A stretch of 64,000 nt of DNA from Streptomonospora mangrovi (GCF_027604915.1 NZ_JAJAQC010000026.1:38412-102411); one strand, 5' to 3'; shown: positions 16,609 through 25,844, counted from the first letter of the stretch. Notes: generated from the sequence alone by a model not told the origin. A program made the numbers and translations.

Positions 16609-17106
16609 ATGGCGATCAACCGCGACCTGGTGGGCCGGGAGTACCGGTCCCCGCAGCCCTATGAGGTGACCCGGGGCAAGATCCGGGAGTTCGCCGAGGC
16701 GATCGGCGACACCAGCCCGGTCTACACCGACGCCGACGCCGCCCGTGCCCACGGACACCCCGACGTCATCGCGCCCCCGACCTTCCCGGTCATCATGGGC
16801 ATGGAGGGCATGTCGCAGGCGGTGGTCGACCCCGAACTCGGGATCGACTTCTCGATGGTGGTCCACGGCGACCAGAGCTTCGCCTACCGGCGCCCGCTGC
16901 GCGCCGGCGACGTCGTCGAGACCCTCACCCGCGTGGCCTCCGTCTCGGCCCTGGGCGGCAACGAGCTGATCACCCTCGAAAGCGAGATGCGCACCGTCGA
17001 GGGCGAGCACGTGGTGACCGCCGTCAACATGCTGGTCGTGCGCGGGGGCGCCGCCGCGGCCGCGCCGGCCGCGAGCACCGCCGCCCAGGAGGGGAGCGCC
17101 GTATGA
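16609..17106 (+). CDS. MaoC-like dehydratase N-terminal domain protein (HadA/HadC-like)
   Basis: A 165-residue hot-dog-fold protein similar to the non-catalytic subunits of (3R)-hydroxyacyl dehydratases (HadA/HadC, FAS1-type). The N-terminus DLVGREYRSPQPYEVTRGKIREFAEAIGD and the APPTFPVIMG segment are typical. The usual hydratase Asp-x4-His pair is not present, so catalysis is expected from its partner. The last ~25 residues are an Ala-rich tail. The stop overlaps the next start by 4 bp, indicating translational coupling of the two halves of one enzyme. Likely substrate: acyl-carrier or CoA-bound 3-hydroxyacyl chains. The precise pathway in this organism is inferred. Confidence 0.88.
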   Translation: MAINRDLVGREYRSPQPYEVTRGKIREFAEAIGDTSPVYTDADAARAHGHPDVIAPPTFPVIMGMEGMSQAVVDPELGIDFSMVVHGDQSFAYRRPLRAGDVVETLTRVASVSALGGNELITLESEMRTVEGEHVVTAVNMLVVRGGAAAAAPAASTAAQEGSAV

Positions 17107-17531
17107 CCGCCGCCATCGCCTACGGCGACGTCGAGGTCGGCACCGAGATCCCCGAGCGCGCCTTCCCGGTGCGCCGGGTCGACCTCGTCCGCTACGCCGG
17201 CGCCTCCGGCGACTTCAACCCGATCCACTGGAGCGAGCGCACCGCCAAGTCGGTGGGCCTGCCCAACGTGATCGCCCACGGCATGTTCACCATGGCCCAG
17301 GCCGGTCGCCTGGTCACCGACTGGGCCGGCGACCCCGGCGCCCTGGTCGAGTACAAGGTGCGCTTCTCGGCGCCCGTGGTGGTGCCCGACGACGACACCG
17401 GCGCCGAGATCACCGTCAGCGGCGTCGTCAAGGAGAAGCTCGACGGCAACCTGGTGCGCGTCGCCCTGACCGCCCGCTCCGGCGGCGCCAAGGTCCTGGC
17501 CCGCTCCACCGCCGTCGTCCGCCTGGCCTGA
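17103..17531 (+). CDS. MaoC-like (R)-specific hydratase (HadB-like)
   Basis: A 142-residue catalytic partner of the preceding gene. The hydratase 2 motif is intact: YAGASGDFNPIHW supplies the Asp and His, followed by GLPNVIAHGMFTMA. In mycobacteria the equivalent HadB pairs with HadA or HadC to dehydrate 3-hydroxyacyl-ACP. In non-mycolate actinomycetes this pair is conserved beside rpmG and murB with a less clear role in fatty-acid metabolism. ATG overlaps the upstream stop (17103-17106). Confidence 0.9.
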   Translation: MTAAIAYGDVEVGTEIPERAFPVRRVDLVRYAGASGDFNPIHWSERTAKSVGLPNVIAHGMFTMAQAGRLVTDWAGDPGALVEYKVRFSAPVVVPDDDTGAEITVSGVVKEKLDGNLVRVALTARSGGAKVLARSTAVVRLA

Positions 17532-17603
17532 CCGCGCGGGCCGCCGCGCGGCGCAAGCAGCCGCCCGGCGGCCCCGGCCCGGCCCCTACCGCAGAGGTTG
17601 CCC

Positions 17604-18692
17604 GTGTCCCGTCCCGGTCCCGCCGACTCCGCGCCCGTCCTGACCGGCGTCCCGCTGGCCGACTACACCACCCTGCGCCTGGGCGGTCCGGCCGCGCGGC
17701 TGCGCGTCGCGCGCGACACCGACGAACTGGTCGCGGCGGTCGCCGAGGCCGAGTCCGCCGGCGAGCCCCTGCTCGTGCTGGGCGGCGGCAGCAACCTCGT
17801 GGTCTCCGACGACGGCTTCCCCGGCACGGTCGTGCACGCCGACTCCCAGGCCGTGGAGTTCACCGAGGCCGGCGGCGACCGCGTGCGCGTGCGCGCGGCG
17901 GCCGGCGTGCACTGGGACCCCCTGGTCCAGCGGGTCGTCGCCGAAGGGCTGAGCGGCGTGGAGTTCCTGTCGGGGATCCCCGGCCGGGTGGGCGCCACCC
18001 CCATCCAGAACGTGGGCGCCTACGGCCAGGAGGTCAGCCAGACCATCGCCGAGGTGCTGGTCTATGACCGCCGCACCGGCGAGCGCCGCACCCTGACCAA
18101 CGCCGAGTGCGGGTTCGCCTACCGCGACAGCGTCTTCAAGGGCGCCGACCGCCACGTGGTGTGCGAGGTCGTGTTCGAGCTGACCCGCTCCCCGCTGAGC
18201 CGGCCCATCCGCTACGCCGAGGTCGCCCGCGCGCTCGGCACCGAGGCGGGCGCCCGGGTGCCGCTGGCCGAGGCGCGCGCGACGGTGCTGGAGCTGCGGC
18301 GGGGCAAGGGCATGGTGCTCGACCCCGACGACCCCGACACCCGCAGCGCGGGATCGTTCTTCACCAACCCGGTGCTGGACCCCGAGGACTACGCCGAGTT
18401 CACCCGGCGCGCCGCCGACCTGCTCGGCCCCGACGTCCAGCCGCCCGCGCACCCCGGCCCCGACGGCCGCGTGAAGCTGTCGGCGGCCTGGCTAATCGAC
18501 CGCGCCGGGTTCGCCCGCGGCCACGGCTCGCCCGCCCGCATCTCCACCAAGCACACCCTGGCCCTCACCAACCCCGGCGGCGCCACCACCGCCGACCTGC
18601 TCAGCCTGGCCCGCGAGGTCCGCGCCGGGGTGGCCAAGGCGTTCGGGGTGACCCTGGTCAACGAGCCGGTCATGGTGGGCGTGTCGCTGTAG
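17604..18692 (+). CDS. murB: UDP-N-acetylenolpyruvoylglucosamine reductase
   Basis: A 362-residue FAD-dependent NADPH reductase that makes UDP-MurNAc, the second step of cytoplasmic peptidoglycan precursor synthesis. TTLRLGGPAARL, the FAD motif VLGGGSNLVVSDDGF (about 58-72), GIPGRVGATPIQNVGAYGQEV and the catalytic Ser of SAGSFFTNP are all present, with LSAAWLIDRAGF near the end. This looks like a type I enzyme. GTG 17604 was preferred over TTG 17598 because GAGG is better placed. It is separated from the MaoC pair by 72 bp and may be in the same transcript. Confidence 0.96.
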   Translation: MSRPGPADSAPVLTGVPLADYTTLRLGGPAARLRVARDTDELVAAVAEAESAGEPLLVLGGGSNLVVSDDGFPGTVVHADSQAVEFTEAGGDRVRVRAAAGVHWDPLVQRVVAEGLSGVEFLSGIPGRVGATPIQNVGAYGQEVSQTIAEVLVYDRRTGERRTLTNAECGFAYRDSVFKGADRHVVCEVVFELTRSPLSRPIRYAEVARALGTEAGARVPLAEARATVLELRRGKGMVLDPDDPDTRSAGSFFTNPVLDPEDYAEFTRRAADLLGPDVQPPAHPGPDGRVKLSAAWLIDRAGFARGHGSPARISTKHTLALTNPGGATTADLLSLAREVRAGVAKAFGVTLVNEPVMVGVSL

Positions 18693-19061
18693 GCCGCTTT
18701 CAGCGCCGGCGCCGACTGAGGCAGCCGGTTCCGGCGGTCGGCCCGGTGCCTGGCCGCGCCCTGCTCCGGTGCGCGCGGGCTCCCGGGTCTCGCGCTCGTC
18801 CCCTGGCGGTGCCGCGCTCCCGCGCTTGCGGGACCACCTGCCCCCGCCCGGCCCGGCGCCCGCCTGTTTCGCGTCCGGTCGCCCGCCCGGCGGCGCCGCC
18901 GCGCGCGCCCGCCCCCACCGCCGCCCCGGATGCTCCTCCGCGCCCGGCGAACCCGCCCGAATCCGGGCGCCGCGCCCCCAGAGAATGCCGACCTTTTTTC
19001 TTCGGCGCGCCGAACTCCGTTATTCGCCGCGCGTCGGCAAACACATCGGATCGCCCAGGAA
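18693..19061. other. Intergenic region downstream of murB
   Basis: About 370 bp with no plausible gene. Composition is G/C-rich with runs of CGCC, then shifts to lower G/C from about 18990 towards the promoter of the next gene. No clear terminator hairpin with a loop was identified. Confidence 0.4.
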
Positions 19062-19089
19062 TTGCGTCTGGAAATTGCGCTGCTAATAT
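19062..19089 (+). promoter_or_regulatory. Promoter of the riboswitch/GDT1 unit
   Basis: TTGCGT (19062-19067) and TAATAT (19084-19089) with a 16-bp spacer lie in an A/T-rich patch. The transcript would begin just before the riboswitch-like leader. Confidence 0.55.
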
Positions 19090-19094
19090 CGAAT

Positions 19095-19215
19095 TCGTCG
19101 AGGGGGAGTAGTCCCCGATCCACGCGGTCGACACACTGGCGGTGCCCTCCACCTGCCCGGTCGCGTGAGCCGACGCCCCCGGGCGAGGCGGACGAGACCT
19201 TCGGCCTGGCAGTCG
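19095..19215 (+). ncRNA. yybP-ykoY-type manganese riboswitch (probable)
   Basis: The leader contains the conserved elements of the yybP-ykoY class in order: GGGGAGTAG at 19103-19111, a central hairpin region, CGTGAGCCGACGC near 19163, and the 3' element GACGAGACCTTCGGC near 19191-19205. In this class the aptamer binds Mn2+ and turns on manganese-export genes. Placement directly upstream of a GDT1/UPF0016 gene, one of the class's commonest targets, supports it. The spacing from aptamer to start (about 55 bp) favours control of translation or a small expression platform, which I could not resolve. Confidence 0.8.
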
Positions 19216-19268
19216 TATTCGTCCGGGCCGGAGCCGTATCCGCCTGGTTTCACGCAGACGGAGACCCC

Positions 19269-19859
19269 ATGGGATTCCTTTCCGCCGCCGCGATCAGCGC
19301 CGCCGCCGTATTCATCGCCGAAATGGGGGACAAGACCCAACTCGTCGCGATGTCGCTGGCGAGCCGCTACCGCGCCGCCACCGTCCTCCTCGGCATCACC
19401 ATCGCCACCTTCGCCGTGCACGGCCTCAGCGTGTTCATCGCCGAGGTGCTCGGCCTGGCCCTGCCCACCGACTGGCTGACCCTCATCGCGGGCGTCGCGT
19501 TCGTCGTGTTCGGCGTATGGACCCTCATCGGCGACGAGCTGACCGACAAGGACGAGGCGCGCGCCGCCTCCCGGCGCATCCGCTCCGGGCTGATCACCGT
19601 GGCGGCGGTGTTCTTCGTGGCCGAACTGGGCGACAAGACCATGCTCGCCACCATCACCGTGGGCACCCAGTACGACTGGCTGCCGGTGTGGATCGGCTCG
19701 ACGGCCGGGATGGTCGCCGCCGACGCGCTCGCCATCGCGCTGGCGGCCGTGGTGGGCAAGCGGCTGCCCGAGCGCGCCATCAAGATCGGCGCGGCCGTGC
19801 TGTTCTTCCTGGCCGGCGGCGCCATGCTGGTCCAGGGCGTGCTCGCGGTGACCGGCTGA
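19269..19859 (+). CDS. TMEM165/GDT1 (UPF0016) family Mn2+ exporter
   Basis: A 196-residue, six-helix membrane protein made of two related halves, each carrying the family signature: EMGDKT at residues 18-23 and ELGDKT at 119-124. Bacterial members (MneA/MntX-type) export Mn2+, and others move Ca2+/Mn2+ against H+. A charged loop (ELTDKDEARAASRR) around 90-105 separates the halves. ATG 19269 was chosen because the first signature helix begins immediately after it. The upstream manganese riboswitch implies induction by excess Mn2+. The gene following on the opposite strand is convergent. Confidence 0.92.
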   Translation: MGFLSAAAISAAAVFIAEMGDKTQLVAMSLASRYRAATVLLGITIATFAVHGLSVFIAEVLGLALPTDWLTLIAGVAFVVFGVWTLIGDELTDKDEARAASRRIRSGLITVAAVFFVAELGDKTMLATITVGTQYDWLPVWIGSTAGMVAADALAIALAAVVGKRLPERAIKIGAAVLFFLAGGAMLVQGVLAVTG

Positions 19860-19887
19860 TCCGGGCCGCCCCGCGCGCGGCGCCCGC

Positions 19888-20976
19888 TCAGGCCGGCGCC
19901 GCGCCGCCCCCGCCGGCCTCGTCCGCCCCGCCGCAGCCGCCCGTGCCGCCGGCGTCCTCGGGCGGGGCCGCCAGCCACGCGTCCACGCCGCCCAGCAGCT
20001 CCTTCTTCAGCCAGTCCGGCGCGCCCGACCCGCGGATCGACATCCGCGCCAGCTCCGCCAGCTCGGGGTCGGTGAACCCGAACACCTCGCGCGCGATCCG
20101 GTACTGCTCGGCCAGGCGCGGCCCGAACAGCAGGGGGTCGTCGGTGCCCAGCGCGATCGGCGCGCCCGCGTCGAACAGCCGGCGCAGCGGCACCTGCTCC
20201 AGGCGGTCCACCACCCCCAGACCCACGTTGGAGGTGGGGCACACCTCCAGCGTCACGCCCTGGGTGGCGATCCGCTCCACCAGGTAGGGGTCCTCCACCG
20301 CCCGCACGCCGTGGCCCACGCGGTCGGCGGCCAGCTCGTCCAGGCACTCGCGCACGCTGCGCGGCCCCTGGAGTTCGCCGCCGTGCGGGGTGGACAGCAG
20401 CCCGGCCCGCCGGGCGATCCGGAACGCGCCCTCGAACTCCAGCGCGCGGCCGCGCCGCTCGTCGTTGCTCAGCCCGAAGGACACCACGCCACGACCCGCG
20501 AACTGGGCGGCCAGCCGCGCCAGCGCGCGGGCGTCCATGGGGTGGCGGGTGCGGTTGGCCGCGACCATCACGCCCATGCGCAGTCCGGTGGCGCGCTCGG
20601 CCGCGCGCACGGCGTCCAGGACCAGCTCCAGGGTGGCGGTCAGGCCGTCGAAGTGGCCGGCGTAGCCGCTGGGGTCCACCTGGATCTCCGTCCAGCCGGC
20701 GCCCGCCGCGCGGTCGTCCTCGGCCGCCTCGCGCACCAGCCGGTGGATGCTCTCCGGGGTGCGCAGCACCGAGCGGGCGATGTCGTAGAGCCGCTGGAAG
20801 CGGAACCACCCCCGCTCGTCGGTGGCTCTCAGCCGCGGCGGCCAGTCGGTGACCAGCGCGTTGGGCAGGTGCGTCCCGGTGCTCTCGGCGAGGTCGACCA
20901 GGGTGGGATGCCGCATGGAACCCGTGAAGTGCAGGTGCAGGTGGGCCTTGGGCAGACGGGATATCGGACGTTCCAT
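19888..20976 (-). CDS. add: Adenosine deaminase family protein
   Basis: A 362-residue metal-dependent amidohydrolase that converts (deoxy)adenosine to inosine, or a close aminodeaminase relative. The zinc motif HLHLHFTGS lies at residues 11-19. The HGGEL segment (about residue 200), VGHGVRA and TDDP (about 280) supply the other metal ligands and catalytic residues. The start MERPISRLPKAHLHLH was chosen over the in-frame upstream ATG at 20994. The C-terminal ~30 residues are a Gly/Ala-rich tail beyond the family core. Purine salvage is the probable role. A distinction from adenine or aminofutalosine deaminase cannot be made with certainty. Confidence 0.9.
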   Translation of the reverse strand: MERPISRLPKAHLHLHFTGSMRHPTLVDLAESTGTHLPNALVTDWPPRLRATDERGWFRFQRLYDIARSVLRTPESIHRLVREAAEDDRAAGAGWTEIQVDPSGYAGHFDGLTATLELVLDAVRAAERATGLRMGVMVAANRTRHPMDARALARLAAQFAGRGVVSFGLSNDERRGRALEFEGAFRIARRAGLLSTPHGGELQGPRSVRECLDELAADRVGHGVRAVEDPYLVERIATQGVTLEVCPTSNVGLGVVDRLEQVPLRRLFDAGAPIALGTDDPLLFGPRLAEQYRIAREVFGFTDPELAELARMSIRGSGAPDWLKKELLGGVDAWLAAPPEDAGGTGGCGGADEAGGGGAAPA

Positions 20977-21100
20977 GTCCCAAGGGTGCCTCACCTGCCC
21001 CCGCGCCGCCCGGACCTCCCCCGAAAACCCTTGTGGCGCGGGGCACGCGGCGATCCCCGGGCGCCCGCCGGCGCGCGCGGCGCGGCCCCCACGACGCCGA

Positions 21101-21125
21101 AGGGGCGCCCGGTCCGGGCGCCCCT
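21101..21125. terminator. Terminator of the aminotransferase gene
   Basis: AGGGGCGCCC (21101-21110) pairs with GGGCGCCCCT (21116-21125), loop GGTCC, 53 bp after the minus-strand stop. Confidence 0.6.
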
Positions 21126-21177
21126 GGGGGTGCGAAGATGCCGCCTGGCGGCAGCGGCGGCGGTCGGCCGCCGCGCG

Positions 21178-22386
21178 CTACTCGGCCTCGGTGATCAGCT
21201 TGTGGATGCGGCCCACGCCCTCGGCGAGGTCGGAGTCGCCCAGCGCGTAGGACAGCCGCAAGTAGCCGGGGGTGCCGAACGCCTCGCCGGGCACCACCGC
21301 CACCTCGGCCTGCTCCAGGATCAGATCGGCCAGCTCGGCGGAGGTCTGCGGGCGGCGGCCGCGGATCTCCCGGCCCAGCAGGTCCTTGACCGAGGGGTAG
21401 GCGTAGAACGCGCCCTGGGGCTCGGGGCACAGCACGCCGGGGATCTCGTTGAGCATGCGCACGATGGTCTGCCGGCGCCGGTCGAAGGCGGCGCGCATCT
21501 CGGCCACGGCCGCCAGGTCGCCCGAGACCGCCGCCAGCGCCGCCGCCTGCGACACGTTGGCGACGTTGGAGGTGGCGTGCGACTGGAGGTTGCCGGCCGC
21601 CTTGACGACGTCCTTGGGGCCCACGATCCATCCCACGCGCCAGCCGGTCATGGCGTAGGTCTTGGCGACGCCGTTGACGATCACCGTGCGGTCGGCGATC
21701 TCGGGCACCTCCACCGGCAGCGAGCTGAACCGCGCCTCGCCGTAGACCAGGTGCTCGTAGATCTCGTCGGTGAGCACCCACAGGCCGTGCTCGGCGGCCC
21801 ACCGGCCGACCTCGCGGACCTGCTCGGGGGTGTAGACCGCGCCCGTGGGGTTGGACGGCGAGACGAACACCAGCAGCTTGGTGCGCTCGGTGCGCGCCGC
21901 CTCCAGGTCGGCGACCGAGGCCAGGTAGCCGGTGGACTCGTCGGTGACCACGTAGCGCGGCACCCCGCCGGCCAGCTTGATGGACTCCGGGTAGGTGGTC
22001 CAGTACGGGGCGATGACGATGACCTCGTCACCCGGGTCCAGCAGTGTGGCGAAGGTCTCGTAGATCGCCTGCTTGCCGCCGTTGGTGACCAGGATCTGGG
22101 CGGGCTCCACGCGGTAGCCGGAGTCGCGCAGCGTCTTGGCCGCCAGCGCCTCCTTCAGCTCCGGCAGTCCGCCGGCGGGCGTGTAGCGGTGGAAGCGGGG
22201 CTCGCGGGCGGCCTTCACCGCCGCCTCGACGATGTAGTCGGGCGTGGGGAAGTCGGGCTCCCCGGCGCCGAAGCCGATCACGGGGCGCCCCGCCGCCTTC
22301 ATGGCCTTGGCCTTGGCGTCGACGGCGAGGGTCGCCGACTCGGAGATGCCGCCGATACGTGCGGAGATACGAGGTCGGTCAGTCAT
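21178..22386 (-). CDS. aspC: Class I/II aminotransferase, aspartate aminotransferase type
   Basis: A 402-residue PLP-dependent fold-type I aminotransferase that exchanges aspartate/2-oxoglutarate amino groups, linking the TCA cycle and amino acids. The [14 protein letters not shown] start, [22 protein letters not shown] and the PLP-lysine segment [15 protein letters not shown] are typical of subgroup I-gamma. [16 protein letters not shown] and [11 protein letters not shown] complete the fold. I start at ATG 22386, which has GGGGA just upstream (22395 is an alternative). The same gene lies upstream of secE in many actinomycetes. Confidence 0.93.
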   Translation of the reverse strand: MTDRPRISARIGGISESATLAVDAKAKAMKAAGRPVIGFGAGEPDFPTPDYIVEAAVKAAREPRFHRYTPAGGLPELKEALAAKTLRDSGYRVEPAQILVTNGGKQAIYETFATLLDPGDEVIVIAPYWTTYPESIKLAGGVPRYVVTDESTGYLASVADLEAARTERTKLLVFVSPSNPTGAVYTPEQVREVGRWAAEHGLWVLTDEIYEHLVYGEARFSSLPVEVPEIADRTVIVNGVAKTYAMTGWRVGWIVGPKDVVKAAGNLQSHATSNVANVSQAAALAAVSGDLAAVAEMRAAFDRRRQTIVRMLNEIPGVLCPEPQGAFYAYPSVKDLLGREIRGRRPQTSAELADLILEQAEVAVVPGEAFGTPGYLRLSYALGDSDLAEGVGRIHKLITEAE

Positions 22387-22459
22387 GTTCCCCATGCTTG
22401 CACGAGGGCGCCACTCCTTATCCGCGCGGGCGGCGGGCGGCGCCCCCGGTTTTTTCGGG

Positions 22460-22489
22460 TTGGTCCGGGGCCGCGATAGGGCATAGACT
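22460..22489 (+). promoter_or_regulatory. Candidate promoter for tRNA-Trp/secE/nusG
   Basis: TTGGTC (22460-22465) and TAGACT (22484-22489), spacer 18 bp, about 100 bp before tRNA-Trp and directed towards it. Confidence 0.5.
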
Positions 22490-22593
22490 CGTCCAGCCGA
22501 TGGTCTGGACCCCAATCGCGGCACCGGCTCGCTGTGCGGTGCGCGCGGTCGCGGTCTGCGGCTAAGGTGGGGTAACCAACGCGGTACCCGCGA

Positions 22594-22666
22594 AGGGCAG
22601 TGGCTCAATTGGTAGAGCACCGGTCTCCAAAACCGGCGGTTGGGGGTTCGAGTCCCTCCTGCCCTG
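22594..22666 (+). tRNA. tRNA-Trp (anticodon CCA)
   Basis: The acceptor AGGGCAG pairs with CTGCCCT, the anticodon loop reads CTCCAAA with CCA, and the T-arm is GGGGG-TTCGAGT-CCCTC. Discriminator G, CCA end not encoded. The position just upstream of secE is the conserved bacterial arrangement. Confidence 0.96.
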
Positions 22667-22748
22667 CAAGGACAACTGGGTCTCACCTTCAGATCGAGGC
22701 AGTTTCCGCCGGAAGCAGGTCAGCCGAACCGACTCCTAAGGACCTCAG

Positions 22749-23015
22749 GTGACACAGACTGACGCCGACGCAAAGCCCGAGAAGGAGCGCAAGCGTCGCA
22801 CGGGTCCGGTGACCTTCACCAAGGAGGTCGTCGGCGAACTCCGCAAGGTCCGCTGGCCCACGCGCCGCGAGCTGATCACCTACACGATCGTCGTCATCGT
22901 GTTCGTCCTCATCATGGTCGGTTACGTCTCGCTGCTGGACTTCGGCTTCGGTGAGGCCGTCACCTGGCTCTACGGCCAGTTCAGCCCGGACCCCGCGGCG
23001 GGCGCCCCGCAGTAG
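22749..23015 (+). CDS. secE: Preprotein translocase subunit SecE
   Basis: An 88-residue small subunit of the SecYEG protein-conducting channel. A charged cytoplasmic N-terminus is followed by the amphipathic helix KEVVGELRKVRWPTRREL (about 28-45) and a single transmembrane helix (about 47-68), as usual in Gram-positives. GTG start after TAAGGACCTCAG. It lies between tRNA-Trp and nusG, 120 bp before nusG, the nearly universal order. Confidence 0.97.
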   Translation: MTQTDADAKPEKERKRRTGPVTFTKEVVGELRKVRWPTRRELITYTIVVIVFVLIMVGYVSLLDFGFGEAVTWLYGQFSPDPAAGAPQ

Positions 23016-23135
23016 CGGCGCGGCCCCTCGCCTGGTCCCGGCTCGTCCACCGAGCCCGTAAGCTGGCAGTAACCTGCCTCGGCGCGGCATCCTGCCGCGC
23101 CTTGCAGCGCGTAACCGACGAGAGAAAGAGCAGCC

Positions 23136-23963
23136 GTGTCCGAGTCCCCACTGACCCCTGGCGACCTCCCCGACGAGGAGCTGGATCAGTCGTCGGAGGA
23201 TGACGCCGGCCGGCGCGCCGAGTACGCGGAGTCCGCCGAGGAGCCCGAGCTCGCCCAGGCCGAGGCCGCCGAGGGCGACAAGCCCGCGGCCGGTCCCGAG
23301 GCCGAGCCCGCCGAGGGCGGCGAGCCCGAGGGCGACGCCGCCGACGCCGAGGCCGAGGAGGCGCCGCGCGTCGACCCCGTCGAGGAGTTCAAGCAGGAAC
23401 TGCTGCTGCTTCCCGGCGACTGGTACGTCGTGCACACCTACGCCGGTTACGAGAACCGCGTGAAGGCCAACGTCGAGAGCCGCACCCAGTCGCTCAACAT
23501 GGAGGAGTACATCTTCCAGGTCGAGGTGCCCACCCAGGAGGTCACCGAGGTCAAGAGCGGCAAGCGGCAGCAGGTCACCGAGAAGGTCCTGCCCGGCTAC
23601 GTGCTGGTGCGCATGGAGCTGACCGACGAGTCCTGGGCCGCCATCCGCAACACCCCCGGGGTCACCGGGTTCGTGGGGCTGTCCAACCGGCCCGCCCCGC
23701 TGAGCCTCCAGGAGGTCGCCGGCCTGCTTGCGCCCGAGCCCGAGGAGCTGCCCGAGCAGGAGCGCAAGGAGAAGGCCGAGGCCCGCTCCGACGTCGCCTA
23801 CGAGGTCGGCGAGTCCGTCACCGTCATGGAGGGCCCGTTCGCCACGCTGCCCGCCACGGTCAGCGAGATCAACCCCGACACCCAGAAGCTCAAGGTGCTG
23901 GTTTCGATCTTCGGCCGCGAGACCCCGGTCGAGCTGGCGTTCAACCAGGTCTCCAAGATCTAG
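23136..23963 (+). CDS. nusG: Transcription termination/antitermination factor NusG
   Basis: A 275-residue RNA polymerase-binding elongation factor that also links to ribosomes and Rho. The first ~85 residues are an acidic, Ala/Glu/Pro-rich extension without structure. The NGN domain starts at [19 protein letters not shown] and continues to [12 protein letters not shown], and the KOW domain is [24 protein letters not shown] near the C-terminus. Acidic heads of this kind are typical of actinobacterial NusG. GTG start behind GAGAGAAAG. Confidence 0.97.
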   Translation: MSESPLTPGDLPDEELDQSSEDDAGRRAEYAESAEEPELAQAEAAEGDKPAAGPEAEPAEGGEPEGDAADAEAEEAPRVDPVEEFKQELLLLPGDWYVVHTYAGYENRVKANVESRTQSLNMEEYIFQVEVPTQEVTEVKSGKRQQVTEKVLPGYVLVRMELTDESWAAIRNTPGVTGFVGLSNRPAPLSLQEVAGLLAPEPEELPEQERKEKAEARSDVAYEVGESVTVMEGPFATLPATVSEINPDTQKLKVLVSIFGRETPVELAFNQVSKI

Positions 23964-24235
23964 CGCCCACGCGGCGCCGCCGGCCCCGCCGCCCGCCCGG
24001 CGGCCGGGGCCGACCCGCCGCCCCGTGGCGGCGCGTAGACTTGACGGGTTGGCCCGTTCGCGGAGCCGACCCGTCGCGCCCCGGCACCCGGGGCGCCCCC
24101 CACGCCTGTGCGCGGATCCCGGCGCGGGTGTGGCCCGCCTCGGCGCGGACGCCGCGCGCACCGCCCTGTTTCGGTGCGCCCCTGGCACCCACACCGGGAT
24201 CCAGCACACACAGCAGATCAGGCAAAGGACCCGAT

Positions 24236-24664
24236 ATGCCTCCGAAGAAGAAGATCGCCGCCCTGGTCAAGGTGCAGCTCCCCGCCGGCCAGGCGACCCC
24301 GGCGCCGCCCGTGGGTACCGCCCTCGGTCCGCACGGCGTCAACATCATGGACTTCTGCAAGCAGTACAACGCCGCCACGGAGTCCCAGCGCGGAAGCGTC
24401 ATCCCCGTCGAGATCACCATCTTCGAGGACCGCTCCTTCAGCTTCGTCACCAAGACGCCGCCGGCGCCCAAGCTGATCCTCAAGGCCGCCGGCCTGGACA
24501 AGGGCAGCACCGACCCCAGCCGCCAGGTGGCCGGCACGGTGACCATGGACCAGGTCCGCGAGATCGCGCAGACCAAGCTGCCCGACCTCAACACCGACGA
24601 CATCGAGGCCGCCGCAAAGATCGTCGCCGGCACCGCCCGCTCGATGGGCATCGAGGTCAAGTAG
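24236..24664 (+). CDS. rplK: 50S ribosomal protein L11
   Basis: A 142-residue component of the GTPase-associated centre that binds 23S rRNA helices 43/44 and the stringent factor. The N-terminal [22 protein letters not shown], with the Pro residues that contact thiopeptide antibiotics, is intact, as is the C-terminal RNA-binding part (SMGIEVK end). ATG 24236 matches the family start MPPKKK. The long leader 23964-24235 holds no gene. Followed by rplA 94 bp later. Confidence 0.97.
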   Translation: MPPKKKIAALVKVQLPAGQATPAPPVGTALGPHGVNIMDFCKQYNAATESQRGSVIPVEITIFEDRSFSFVTKTPPAPKLILKAAGLDKGSTDPSRQVAGTVTMDQVREIAQTKLPDLNTDDIEAAAKIVAGTARSMGIEVK

Positions 24665-24758
24665 TCCGCCGGCCGCCCGGCGGCCGTCGCAGCCATCCGA
24701 GTCAACCGTGGAAGGGCCGCGCGCTGGCCCCCACCACAGCTCTCGTCAGGAGAAGTAC

Positions 24759-25460
24759 GTGCAGCGCAGTAAGAACTACCGCAAGGCCAGCGACCTGGTC
24801 GACCGCAGCAAGCTCTACGCGCCCGTCGAGGCCGTCAAGCTCGCCAAGGAGACCAGCGTCGTGAAGTTCGACGCGACCGTCGAGGTCGCCCTGCGGCTGG
24901 GTGTCGACCCCCGCAAGGCCGACCAGATGGTCCGCGGCACCGTGAACCTGCCGCACGGCACCGGCAAGACCGCCCGGGTCCTGGTCTTCGCCACCGGTGA
25001 GCGTGCCGAGCAGGCGCGCGAGGCGGGCGCCGACTTCGTCGGCGACGACGACCTGGTCGAGGAGATCCAGAAGGGCTTCCTGGACTTCGACGCGGTCGTG
25101 GCCACCCCCGACCTCATGGGCAAGGTCGGCCGCCTGGGCCGGGTCCTGGGCCCGCGCGGCCTCATGCCCAACCCCAAGACCGGCACCGTCACCCCCGACG
25201 TCGCCAAGGCCGTGACCGAGATCAAGGGCGGCAAGATCGAGTTCCGTGTCGACCGGCACGGCAACCTGCACTTCATCATCGGCAAGCTGTCGTTCTCCGA
25301 GGCCCAGTTGGTCGAGAACTACAGCGCCGCGCTGGACGAGGTGCTGCGCCTCAAGCCGTCCGCCGCCAAGGGCCGCTACATCAAGAAGGCCACCCTGACC
25401 ACCACGATGGGCCCCGGCATCCCGGTCGACCCCAACGTCACCCGGCCCGTCGCCGCCTGA
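24759..25460 (+). CDS. rplA: 50S ribosomal protein L1
   Basis: A 233-residue L1-stalk protein that binds 23S rRNA near the E site. Family landmarks: the [10 protein letters not shown] start, [37 protein letters not shown] and the [10 protein letters not shown] end. GTG 24759 was chosen because AGGAGAAG precedes it and the extra upstream codons do not match L1. L1 often represses its own operon by binding the message. No clear mimic site was seen here. Confidence 0.97.
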   Translation: MQRSKNYRKASDLVDRSKLYAPVEAVKLAKETSVVKFDATVEVALRLGVDPRKADQMVRGTVNLPHGTGKTARVLVFATGERAEQAREAGADFVGDDDLVEEIQKGFLDFDAVVATPDLMGKVGRLGRVLGPRGLMPNPKTGTVTPDVAKAVTEIKGGKIEFRVDRHGNLHFIIGKLSFSEAQLVENYSAALDEVLRLKPSAAKGRYIKKATLTTTMGPGIPVDPNVTRPVAA

Positions 25461-25491
25461 CGGCGGTCGGCTGACGCGAACGCCCGCGCCC

Positions 25492-25523
25492 GGCGCCCCG
25501 GATCCGCTCGGATCCGGGGCGCC
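25492..25523 (+). terminator. Terminator after rplA
   Basis: A perfect 14-bp stem (25492-25505 with 25510-25523, loop GCTC) separates the rplKA unit from the rplJL unit. Confidence 0.75.
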
Positions 25524-25620
25524 GCGGCCGTTTCGGGGCCTCTGGGACGCGCGGGGCCGGCGGGGGCACCGGTGCGCCGGGGCGTTTCCGCCGCCGTTCG
25601 CGCGGGTACTGTTCATCGGT

Positions 25621-25779
25621 TACGATGGGAGACGCCGAAGACCGCCGGTCGCCACCCGAAGGGTGGCCGAAGGACCCATGCGAATGGGCGGCCCGCGCAG
25701 GTGTGCGAAGTCGTGATGGCCGATCCGCCGTTGGCGGTGCGGCCCGTCAGCGCCCCGTGCCCTGCGCCGGGGCTTTTTT
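25621..25779 (+). ncRNA. L10 leader (rplJL autoregulatory RNA) ending in an intrinsic terminator
   Basis: The 5' region of rplJ contains the kink-turn-like signature GAAGACCGCCGGT (about 25637) and the hairpin CCACCC-GAA-GGGTGG typical of L10 leaders, where the L10(L12)4 complex binds. At its 3' end GCCCCG (25752-25757) pairs with CGGGGC (25768-25773), followed by six T (25774-25779). This is a canonical rho-independent terminator, rare in such G/C-rich DNA, placed 65 bp before the rplJ start. Layout suggests control by transcription attenuation. A possible -10 TACGAT is at 25621. Confidence 0.78.
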
Positions 25780-25844
25780 GCTGCCTCGTGCCCTTCCATT
25801 CGCCTCGGCCTTCGCGACCGGCGATCACAGTTGGAAGGAGTCCC

